Source of the DNA: Tetrapyrgos nigripes
Taxonomy: Eukaryota > Basidiomycota > Agaricomycetes > Agaricales > Campanellaceae
Reading direction: 5' to 3'
DNA length: 64,000 nucleotides
NCBI GenBank assembly: GCA_013368315.1
Contig: JAACJM010000009.1
Coordinates: forward strand, 372,001-436,000
Shown here: positions 1 through 9,389 of the stretch, in pieces
Layout: each line of letters begins with the position of its first letter
Position numbering within the stretch: the first letter of the stretch is position 1
Notes under the pieces: model-generated
Told to the model about the DNA's origin: nothing
The model's input: the letters and a program-made list of their open reading frames with translations, nothing else
Database searches by the model: none
Translations under genes and position numbers: made by a program

Positions 1-1364
1 GTCATTGGGATTTTAAAGTAGCTACCTACACCTCACTAGACGGTAATCTATGAATACCATCGTACATACTTGTCTTGGTCCTGCCCGAGCATCCAAAGAC
101 ATGAGCCCAATGAAGACGCTCTACAAATTGTTCATCCCTATGCACCGCCGCCGTGCCCTCCCTGGACTCCATGGGCAACGGATTCCAGTAGCCGTCTTTC
201 TCAAGATAAATTCTATTCTCCAATGCCCATCCATTCTCCTACTGTGGTCGGTCCCGTGTTCCCCCTTTCTCTAGCCAAGGTAGCGCCAGCTCTCGGAGAA
301 ACTCAACCCAATCTCCCGATACATCGCTAGAGCGGCGGCTGGACCAAAATATTGACGCCCTTCAGCCTGTGCCAAGGACCATTCCACTGGCACATCAAAG
401 TCCTAGACGAAAGCATCGTCGGTCTCCCGACAGACTAAGCCGTTTGACCCGGCTTCCGAGGCTCAGCCAGATTTCATGCCCTCGATCGCGATCGTCGCAG
501 TACACCAGCAGACTGGGACCGGCAAAAAAAAATCATCTGTGTCATCGGAAGTGGCATCTGGCATATACTCGAACTTGGTTACGACATGAGGAATCCAGGC
601 CAGATGATTACATCCTGAAACTCTTTTCATCCCTTCCTTGACATCAAATGGGAACGGAAGTCCGGGCCAGAAATTTGGGATGACAGTGAGAGCCGGCCAT
701 TCCAGTATCCAAATGAGAAAGAGCTCCGGGATCACTGTGACACTGGCTCAACGGTAGTACCTTCGGAGTCACAGTGCTGCTCGTAAATGGCGTCAATGTA
801 TGCCCGTCGGTCAAATGGTCTGAGGTTCGCTTGGACCCAATGGCGACTCTCGATGAACGCTTGGGACTTGACACAATCCAAGTATAGATTGAACAGGTCT
901 CGTCGAGCGGGGGGCATGTCACAAGCGCCGAGGATGAGGACTTGCCATTGAGAGTTGACCTCGCGAGCCTTCAAAGCAGCTGCAATGGGGAGGAATTTGA
1001 AGATTTCAAGCAGGGTTTCTGGGGGTATATTCAGAGGCATGGTGGTATCAAGCTAAACAGCAATGTACTTAATTTAAATTATAGCCGTTTTCGAAAAAGT
1101 TCGCGCGCGCGCTACTTTTGGTTGATTTTTGAGTTTTTGGGCTTGATTTTGTGAGAGCTGCAGCTCGCTCATTTCCCCACTTTTTGCCTTCATTTTAGCA
1201 CGAAACGACATTATTTCAGTGTCTCTAGGGCCTGCTGTAAATAGCTAGATACGAAATACATTTCTTATCATGCTCAGTTTTTGGGCTCCCTCTACTGTAT
1301 TCAAGGAATTGCCTGATATCTACAGAGTGTACAGGCAAGCTAAGGGTATCTAACAAAGCATAAA
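1..1364. repeat. Left arm of a large inverted repeat
   Basis: The reverse complement of this stretch matches 9610-11190 with scattered substitutions and small indels; I judge identity by eye to be near 90%. Shared landmarks are the terminal GTCATTGGGATTTTAAAG, the F-box-type gene, a GC-rich CGCGCGCG tract and the GGGCTCCCTCTACTGTAT motif. The arm runs off the left edge of the window, so its outer end is not seen. On its inner side the match stops near 1364 and resumes at 2525-2740, because the right arm is continuous there and the left is interrupted. Confidence 0.85.
26..1040 (-). pseudogene. F-box-type protein, broken left-arm copy
   Basis: Reading from the Met at 1040, the first 30 residues have an F-box pattern (PPETLLEIFKFLP then LKAREVNSQW). 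The product matches the right-arm copy at 10204-11164. This copy is broken. An 8-nt insertion near 735-745, relative to the right arm, shifts the frame and ends the first ORF after about 100 residues, and further frame changes scatter the rest over several short ORFs. The C-terminal 65 residues are still readable down to a stop at 26-28. F-box proteins normally recruit substrates to SCF ubiquitin ligases; the C-terminal domain here is not one I recognise. It is probably non-functional. Confidence 0.7.
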
Positions 1365-1520
1365 GATGAATAGAGAGGTCTGAGAGAGTCTTGTAGCAGG
1401 GTGCCAGTGGAATTGAAGTGATGAAGATATGGACACCTGATGCATCTTCTCCACCTTCTTACACCTCATTCATCTCGATGAAGACCGCAAGAAAGCATAA
1501 CAAGAGACTCACTGCTTTCC

Positions 1521-2115
1521 TCATACAAACCACCACTTTCGTTCAGCCCTTTGGCCTTTGAGTGCCCATGCACATAAGTGAAGAGTGGTACGCTGGTCAA
1601 AGGAACTTTCATTGACAAAGACAGTGTTTTCTGGTTGATAGTGCTGCCCATACTGTACCATTTCAAATAGATGGAAAGGCATTGTGACCTGTGACATTTT
1701 TTTCCATCTGGGACCTGGAAAATTTCCAGATTTAGGTGTGACCAAGGTCAAAAATTGGAATTTTTTGGACGAATTTTTTCATGGTCACAGATTTTTCCTT
1801 GGAAAATGGTCTCAGTGACCTGTGACCAGCAGACATTTTGGGAAGGAAAATGGGGTCTGTGACCTGTGACCATTCCATCTATTCGAAATGGTACAGTAGT
1901 AGATCCGGTAATTTGTCCTTTTGTTTTCATTGTGCTCCTTTGCAGCCTTGGTCAGCTGTAGACAATGTTGAATGTTGAGACATTTTTATGCAACCAGTTA
2001 CCAAAGACAGAGTACGCACCTCCTTCATTGAAAACCCCATTCTCTGCAGTATTTTCCAGACTGTAGACTCGCTGACTGTTGCTCCTTTTTGGTCTTCTAG
2101 CACTCTTGTTTCAAT
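1521..2115 (-). pseudogene. Tc1/mariner-type (DDE_3) transposase fragment
   Basis: Two exon-like blocks on the minus strand match fungal Tc1-like transposases. The first, about 2115-2015, holds VSESTVWKILQRMGFSMK, the end of the DNA-binding region. After a probable intron the second reads into VFVNESSFDQRT and a Trp/Arg-rich stretch, the start of the DDE core. Family members normally have VFVDESS, so the catalytic Asp is replaced by Asn (GAC to AAC). The ORF ends at an in-frame TGA at 1521-1523, and the rest of the catalytic domain is absent. A 244-bp MITE at 1653-1896 splits the core. It is a dead fragment interrupting the inverted-repeat arm. Confidence 0.65.
1653..1896. mobile_element. 244-bp MITE with TA target duplication
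   Basis: The ends are near-perfect inverted repeats: CTGTACCATTTCAAATAGAT at the left and its complement (one mismatch, A/G) at the right. TA lies immediately outside both ends (1651-1652 and 1897-1898). Removing the element and one TA restores the reading frame of the surrounding Tc1 transposase fragment, which supports a precise insertion. The interior is non-coding and carries repeated GGTCACAGGTCAC-like motifs. A TA target fits a Tc1/mariner-mobilised MITE. Confidence 0.75.
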
Positions 2116-2524
2116 TCACAAAGATATGAGTCTGAACGTCACTCTACAAGGGCACCAAGAAGCTGCAACAAAGGTGAACATATATATATGATTCAACTGA
2201 CAAGACAACATACCTTGACATCATCTCTATGCAGTTTCCAAGGCCTCCCTCAAAGTTCTTTGACTTGGAGACGGTGTACATGTCCGTGGTAGTGATAATA
2301 CTTGTACAGTTGTTATATTGATCATTTGGGAACCCCTGAGTAATAAGCAACCTTGGAGAGAGGTAGATGATGTCCTAGGTGAATAAGAGTGTGTCGCGGA
2401 TCATCTGAAAGTGGCCAGCTGTGAACCATGATGGTGGTAGAGGAACAAAGCAGAAGTTGATAACATGTGGAATAGCGGGCTGCAATTATCTGTGATTAGG
2501 GCATTGTTCTCACTTTAGCTGCTT

Positions 2525-2740
2525 CCTAGTATGATGTTCCATTGGTTAAAAAATTCCGCCCACACAACTGTGTTGTAGATGCACCTAACATATCACAGTA
2601 TGAGTTAGGCTTGTGTGTGATGCAGGAGTAAAACTTGCGCACGTGCAGTATGTAAAGTTGCGTGCTAGGGGTCAGAAAATGTGCGCGTCTGAGAAAACCG
2701 GTTTGCTTTTGGTCTTCCTCAACATCATCACGTCTATCTG
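2525..2740. repeat. Inner part of left inverted arm (about 215 bp)
   Basis: The segment from CCTAGTATGATGTTCCATTGG onward is the inverted counterpart of 9390-9605 at high identity, including the shared run TTGGTTAAAAAATTCCGCCC. It borders the 6.6-kb unique core. It could be a true terminal inverted repeat of a 7.1-kb element spanning 2525-9605, or simply the innermost part of the longer arms. Confidence 0.8.
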
Positions 2741-2826
2741 AGGACAACCATGTCTCTGCTTTGCTCCCTGGCCTCAATCTTCGATTTCAGGACTGTAACA
2801 ATCCACTAACTCGACCAACTCCATAG

Positions 2827-4130
2827 AGAAAAAGAAGAACATCAACTTCAGGAACTTCAGCGTATGCAGGAAGAAAAGAACAAACTGGGAAGAAACAGAC
2901 AGAAACCAGAATGAATGTATATCATTCCTGCTATGGGGAGTTCTACCAATGTGAATGATTTGGGAAGAAGAGGATGAATAAGATTTTGACTGGGGATGAG
3001 AATGCCAAGGTATGTGACTCGTTCATCTTCGGAAGTTTGAAGAGATGGCTAATGGCTATGTCCACTCTTCGATAAACAGGTCAGCCCATCCAACAAAACT
3101 TCATCGGTTTGGATCTGATTGTGCATCGTTCTAACAGCCATGCTTTTGAGCTCCTTAGTGAGGTGGTCCCTTGCTGTGTCATTCCTCCTCTCCTTGCATT
3201 CTTCACCCTCCAACAATCTGCTTCACCTACTCACTCCTGGTCCCACATTGCGCTGAGGCCTCTGTCTTCTTACTTTTTGGGTATCCTACTATGCTCGCTC
3301 GCTCTGCCACCGTCCTTGGCGTGTGTTCCGCCTCTGTAATTTGCATCTGAAGATGCTTTTCCTCAGTTCCTTTCAGTCGTCTGGCTGATTGGTTTACATT
3401 AGGTGTGTGCATTTTTAGCTGACTCGTTCTTGCTTTTTGTATCCTTATCGTTTGATCTTTAGTTCATCATTATTTGTATTGTCGCCTTCACTGTTTGTGA
3501 TCGGCTTTGCAGTCCATCAGGCAGTTTGGTGTTTTCTTAGTTACCTTCAGTGTAAGCAATGATCTTCTCACTTCCTGTCCACTCACTAACTGTTCTCTAT
3601 CTTAGTGTTGTACACTTAGCACTCATGTATACTGTTTATTCAAAACACAGCACACTTTCTCTGAACATTACCCTACGCTGACCCCTATCGTGTTTTGGGC
3701 TTAAGTGCCTTGTTCTGAAGACGGCCAAATTGGTCCATGATGTTGTCACAATCTGGAAGGACACTTGTGGTATCCCTTGATCAGATGAGACATTGGAGGA
3801 TGAATGTGAATGAGCCATTGTACTCTCTTTCTTTTTCTCTTTCTTTTGCCATTCTTATTGGTTCTCGGACAGTTTTCACTTTAGATCTTATTCTGGTTTG
3901 TGGGTCTCACCTCTGGAGCTGATTATCATTCATCCCTTTCTTTTGCCATTCTTATCTTCTTCTTTCTCTGTGTTCTTGGACGGTTTTCACTTTAGATCTT
4001 ATTCTGATTTGCAGGAGACGTCGCTGCCAAAATCCGTGAAGACCCTCTTTTGGCTATCAAACAACAGGAACAAGCATCTTACAAAGCTCTCATGTTGAAC
4101 CTGGGACACATTGTAGGGAGACATGACTAA
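2827..4130 (+). pseudogene. Relic of splicing factor CWC25 inside the repeat element
   Basis: Three blocks read like consecutive exons of the pre-mRNA splicing factor CWC25. The block at 2827-3008 contains HQLQELQRMQEEK, then E-stop-MY where the family has EWMY (TGG to TGA), then a degraded LLGKKRVDKILTGDENAK region split by small deletions. A second block near 3082 follows an acceptor. The block at 4017-4130 reads [20 protein letters not shown] and ends in TAA. Splice-like GTATGT and TTTGCAG signals sit between the blocks. The 5' exons are absent. It is a truncated, non-functional copy of a host gene within the repeat element; the functional CWC25 would be elsewhere in the genome. Confidence 0.7.
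3837..4014 (+). repeat. Imperfect direct repeat in the CWC25 relic
   Basis: Two copies of a pyrimidine-rich unit, TTCTTTTGCCATTCTTAT followed by TTTTCACTTTAGATCTTATT, lie about 100 bp apart. The second has extra TC-rich sequence and ends in a TTTGCAG acceptor. It is probably a local duplication within an intron of the relic. Confidence 0.6.
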
Positions 4131-4404
4131 TGTTCTTCATTCAAGGCAGTCCAAATTCTACTGCTACTGTAACCTACTTTGTTATGGATATGTATGTATA
4201 ATGAATGAATTAAAAGGACTGTAACAAGCAATTAGGAGTGGTGATAAATGAGTGGTATGCAGAAAAGTCTGATTGGATGGGAAGTAAAAGAGTGGAGGGA
4301 ACTCACTGTAAAGACTGTGCTTTGTGTGGGTATTTGCAGGGTATACAGTAACAAAAATCATCACAGAGGTGAGTGCAGATACTACTTAGCTGCTAGCTAA
4401 GTAG

Positions 4405-5889
4405 CTAGTAGAAATTGTCGCTACTGGGCTTGCGTGCGTTGTTGTATGCAGAGTAATACATGGAGATGAGTCGCTGGTCCTGCTTGTATACAGGGGATTC
4501 CGGTTTCTTTGGAGAAATTGGTTTTGACGATGGACCGGGTTGTGAAGGGCCTGGAGTAGATGCAGCAGTGAATGCCAGATCATCAAGCTGAGTGGAAAAT
4601 CTGGTGAAGTTATCCTGGGTGTCACTGCCTAAGTACAAAATCAGACCATTATGCCTACATCAAACAATTGATGAAAGATCTACGCACCAGTGGTCAGCCT
4701 TTCAGAACGGCAGCAACGCTTAGGAGGCAGTGCAAGCACACCATGTCCTGATTCCCATTCCTCATCATCGCTGTCATGAGAGTTTGCTGCTTTTCACTTC
4801 CTTGACTTTGGCATGGGTTCCAGTGATTCAGATGACACATCACTGGGAGCATCTGACATGCCCTCATCAGACTCATCAACCTTGGGGCACCACTCATCAA
4901 GTATTTCCTGTGGAATAGCCATCTTTGACACTGTCAAACCTAGAGGTGAGTAATCTGCAAGGATAAACTGTCATGAAAGTACTCACCAATAATGAGCACA
5001 GCATCATCTATACCTTGCTTGGTGCAATGCGAGGTCGTGTACACATCCTCGCCCTTGGGTTTGCCAACACTGGGAGTCACAATAATATCATGACTGAGCC
5101 AGCTGCACAACACAAATGGAAGACCATTCTTCTCCCAACTGTTCTCTAAGTACTGCATCGGCTCTGGGAGTATCTCGTGCAAGGTGTTGTTGACTTCCTG
5201 AGAGGGCATGCCTTTCCTGAACTTAAATCCAGTTGTCAGATTAGTGTTCGCAAGTTTTTGCACCTTCATAGAGGTCATCGACACATTGGGTAAGACTGTT
5301 GGTGTCTTTTTCCAGTTCTTGTCAGCAATTTCATAATGAAGGTTGAGGTTCAGGTACTTGTTGACGATGGTCTTCCCAGCCTGTCATGGTGTCAGTATAA
5401 TGACTATTGAGGTATGTACCTTTTTAATACTGGAGGGAATGACCAGTACTGACTGTACTCTGTAGAGATCGTCAATCTGCAGAGTGTGAGTACCTCAAGT
5501 ATGTAGCAGGAAGACATGGTCCAACAAATCTGTTTGGCTTTTCCCTTACCCTTAGCAGTATTTGACTGAGGGATACAGCACCCACCGATTTTCAACACAA
5601 CCTTGGCTTTAGTCTTCTTTAAGCCTTTGTTGGTTTCACGAACAGCATCTTCATGGGAAGCAGTGGCAGAGGCAGATGCAAGGTCATTGAGAAGGTCTTG
5701 TTAGTCTGTTGGTTTGTTCTTCCGTGAGCGGTGCCAAGCCTACATGGTGCTGAGAGATTTTCCAGGTGCAGTCTCATCTCGTTCATCATTTTCAGATGAT
5801 GAATCCTCTTCATTGTTGTCAGAGGAGAACAAGTGATACTCCTCATCAGAAGAAGAAGGCTCAGCCTTTTTCTTTCGACTGGGAAGCAT
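4405..5889 (-). pseudogene. Unknown multi-exon ORF carried by the repeat element
   Basis: From the Met at 5889 the minus strand gives a coherent multi-exon reading with GT-AG introns. It has a Lys-rich then Ser/Asp/Glu-rich N-terminus (SRKKKAEPSSSDEEY), a globular middle at about 5600-4975 (including KAKVVLKIGGCCIP and EDVYTTSHCTKQGIDDA), an acidic segment and a Ser/Pro-rich C-terminus ending at 4405. In-frame stops at 5740-5742 (TAG), 5701-5703 (TAA) and 4794-4796 (TGA) break it. I do not recognise the family. It shares strand with the integrase just upstream and is probably an accessory protein of the same element; a captured host gene is the alternative. Confidence 0.5.
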
Positions 5890-5994
5890 GGAAAAAGTTG
5901 TGGTAGTGGTGAAAGGTAAAAATTTTCTTTGTGTGGCTCAAATAAATACTGACTGACAATTGAATAGAAATAGCAGGCTCATACGATGACAATA

Positions 5995-7988
5995 TTACAC
6001 TGTATCTAAGAACTTTCCAAGTAGGTACAGCCCTTGAGCCCACAGCTCTGCACGAGGCCTCCAAATCTCATCCGGTAGTGAAATTGACAATTCTTTTGAC
6101 CCACATCTTCCTGTACAGATGGTTTCAACTGAGGGATACCCTTCGTCACTCCATTCCTCTGGCCTTATACCATATCCTCAAGGTACATATCCTTTGTCTG
6201 AGAGTTTTGCAAGCACCTCAGCAAAGCGAGTGAGTTTTCGAGGCTCACCAGCAAAAGGATTCTGATGTCTAGGAGTCTTTACAGGATCATGCTTGATCTG
6301 TTCATCCTGTTCTGCAGCTACATCCTCCTCTGTCTGAGGCTGTATTCCCATCCATACAGATTCATCTGATGATGAATCGTCTTCAGATGACAACTCTGAT
6401 TCGCTGTCTGAGTCTTCATCTGGCAAATGGCCAGCACCAGTCTGGTGAGGTCAGCGTTGGATTGGATCTCCATGGGTGCCATATGAACGAGATATGGTAT
6501 CTGGGTCCATGCCCTTGCAGTTGTCTTTGTACATGCCGTGCTTCAGTTTTCCAAGGAAATATAGATCCTTTTCTTGTCTTAATCAATACTTCTTCTAGAG
6601 AGAATACAAAACTTACATTCAGGCTGTGATCATGGCCTTCTCCTGAAATCAGGTGCACGTTCCAATCTTTCTGAAAGTGTTGACAGTCTTTGTTGATATC
6701 CTCCAGGAACAGGAAATGCAATAACAACAAGTGGTGTGGGTTTTTTTGGTCAAGGTAATGTAGATCCTCTAGGTGGAAAAAGAAAGCCTGCCATGGTCGT
6801 GCAAACTGGGCTCCAACCTCTACCCATAGCCTTTCTATCTGTGTGTTATGTGTTGATGACCCCCATATGAAGCTGCCACGGTTTGCTCCACGCCGAAGGA
6901 TCATCAGGATAGACACATCACGATTCTCTCCTCCTCTGTCTCTGCGTACACGGGATGGCATTCCATATCTTCGGCATGCTTTGAAAAACATCTTGAGAAC
7001 AGTAGGTGCCTTGTTATCTGTATTGGCTCGTAGCCCTGTTACCTGATACAAGAATTACTATTTCTTTTCTGAAGAATGTCAATGAACACTGAAGTACGTA
7101 CCTTTCTTGAGTACCTGTCAACACATCCATGAATGACAATTCCCCACAGGATTAATTTGTGGTGCCCATCAATATGAATCAAAGCGTTGGGACATGATAC
7201 TTGATAAGGGTTTCTTTTCTTTGGTGTGTTTTGACAGCGGTGAAGAGTATTCCCAAGTTGACTAACACACTTGATGGACCTAACCAGCCTCCGCTTCTGG
7301 ATCTGAATACCATTTCATTGAAGATATCCCTTCAAATAACGCATTCCTGATCCAGGCTTCCGCAAATGATACTGCTTCACCAAGTTGTCAAGCTCAGGAT
7401 CGGACAGCCGTGTGTAACTGTAATCAATGTTGTTTTCCTGAAGTTGAGAAGCTAAGGTTTGTCGTGATATCTGAAGCGTTTTTGCTAGTTTGGTAAGGCT
7501 AATCTGATTCTTTGGATTCACAGCTTTCTGAAGAAAATTGGCATCCAACATCTTCCGAGGGCATCCACGTCGACCAGTATGAACAATCTGAACTGGTTTC
7601 ACAAAGAAGATATCGTCTGCTTCCCTAAAAGAGGACAGTGGAGGTGAGCTCAGAATCCAGATTGACCTTGAAGATTTTCGACTTACTCTTCCACAGCTGA
7701 TTTCTCTGCTTCAGCTAGTTGCACAAACAAACTAGCAAAGTGATCTGCACACTGATTGAGCCAGGACATAGGTAGTCCTTCATCTTTGGCACATTCGGAC
7801 AGGTCATCGAGCAATGGAATGACTTCATCAACAATTGCTTGTTGGTGGTACTCTAACCTCCGGGGATCTGGCATTGAAAGAGATAGCACATTAGATGCAG
7901 TGTGATACAGTTCCTGCAGAATCTGGTTGACAGTCAAAATCTCTGGGGACCAAGGAGTTTGTGATGCAGGAAGAGGTGGTAGGGACAT
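5995..7988 (-). pseudogene. DDE integrase (rve, IS3EU-like) transposase pseudogene
   Basis: Exons on the minus strand give a fungal integrase-core transposase. The start at 7988 leads an N-terminal helical region (7988-7683). A helix-turn-helix segment with LTKLAKTLQISRQTLASQL follows (7602-7315). The catalytic core begins with HIDGHHKLILWGIVIHGCVD (first Asp), then after a short intron RRDRGGENRDVS (second Asp) and NTQIERLWVEV (Glu). An acidic C-terminal tail ends at 5995. Three in-frame TGA codons interrupt it, at 7315-7317, 6451-6453 and 6178-6180; at least two sit where Arg is expected, consistent with CGA to TGA deamination. All three acidic catalytic residues remain. The IS3EU placement rests on the IERLWxxV motif and is tentative. 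Confidence 0.75.
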
Positions 7989-8113
7989 TTTGGATGGTTG
8001 TCGTGTCCAACAAATGATACTATGTCAAGACGAGTGTCTGTAAATTTATGTAAAGACTCGGAACTGCAACGTTGTCACAAACACCTATATTGCCTGTGCC
8101 TCTGCCGTTTAAC

Positions 8114-9194
8114 ATGGCAACTCCAAGCCAACTTGAAGTTCAGCAGTACTCTTGCAGCCAAGAACATTGGGATACAGGGAAAACATATGTCTTTCTGGTA
8201 CAATTTTTTTTCACAATTTATCTCATCGATGTTTTCAACATCCCAAAACTTTTCAGGTTGAAAACAAAATATACAGTGTGAGCACAGCGTCCCTCGCTGA
8301 CTGTTGTGAAGGATTTGAGGCTGTTTTTGGACGACCTGATGAAGGTGGTACCAAAGAGCATCCATTTCTGTTGCCTGGTTTGACCAGGAAAGAATGGGAG
8401 GATTTTCTGTCATACGTCAAAAAACGGTGAGTTTTTTCCTATTGCTTTCACTATGCGGCTGATGCACAGCTTAGGGACTGGTCTGGTCCTGTGGACCATG
8501 ACGAAGGTCACCTCCAGAACATCCTCAAGATTTCGATGATTTGGATGTGCAAGTCAGGTGCTGACTATGCAATTTTCCATCTTGATGCTATGAACCTTGA
8601 CGCATCCAAGAGGCTGAACATAGCTCTTGAACATGGCCTTCGAGCTTCGGTCAGAATCTAAGAGGCTGAACATAGCTCTTGAACATGGCCTTCGAGCTTC
8701 AGTCAGAATCCAAGAGGCTGAACATAGCTCTTGAACATGGCCTTCAAGCTTCGGTCAGACTGGCAGTGGAAAGCCTAATGCTCAGGCCATTCTACACTTT
8801 GTCTCTGGAAGCGCAGTCCCAAATCAGGCCATTCGCATTGGGTATTTTGGCTGAAGCTCAACATCGGGTCCAGCGTAAGCGTCAGATCCTTGCTGGGGCA
8901 CTGCCAACGTTGTTGTGGGGAAATTTCTCTTGCCAATACTATGGTATCAACCATGATCAGTCCAGGTGCCAGCAGAAGTGGGATGAAACGTGGTGGAATG
9001 TGTTTGCAAAGGAATTTCTTGCTTTCGGCCTGGCTTTGCAATTCTTGAGAGACACCAATTTTGAAGGCGTCAGCCCCACATGCAAGGCTGACTGCCTCAA
9101 CAACCTTGATATATTCCAAAACGAGGACAGGATCACCGAGCGCACTGTCCAGAGAATTATTCAGGGTCTACCCATGTCTCCCTACAACCAGTAG
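8114..9194 (+). pseudogene. BTB/POZ-domain protein, frame broken by a tandem repeat
   Basis: The likely start is the ATG at 8114. After an intron the protein continues with VENKIYSVSTASLADCCEGF and a short loop ending FLLPGLTRKEWEDFLSYV, the BTB pattern of the many mushroom BTB paralogues. A second intron follows near 8429. A helical C-terminal half ends at 9194. A 52-bp unit is present three times at 8608-8763; since 104 extra bases is not a multiple of three, the frame ends at a TAA in the second copy and resumes in another frame at 8712. With a single unit the gene would read through. BTB proteins often act as CUL3 adaptors. It may be a captured host gene within the repeat element. Confidence 0.65.
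8608..8763 (+). repeat. 52-bp tandem repeat, three copies
   Basis: Units start at 8608, 8660 and 8712, each beginning AAGAGGCTGAACATAGCTCT, with two or three substitutions between copies. The low divergence suggests a recent expansion. It lies in the coding part of the BTB gene and shifts its frame. Confidence 0.95.
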
Positions 9195-9389
9195 CTCTTA
9201 TCATTTCATATGCTTTCACTATACTACTTACTTACTTAGCAGCCTCTGATTGCTTATAGTACCAATCAGCCATTCAGTACTGCCACTGTTCAATGTTCAG
9301 TCGTTAATGTTACTATCTGAGTACACTCATCATTTATCTTACGTTCATTCATATACCATTCACTAGCTACTGTGGACTCGGACCAGACA

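Noticed and set aside
8075..8413. 112-residue minus-strand ORF over the BTB gene
   Set aside because: The plus strand has a clear BTB sequence with GT-AG introns at the same place; the minus ORF has no family features.
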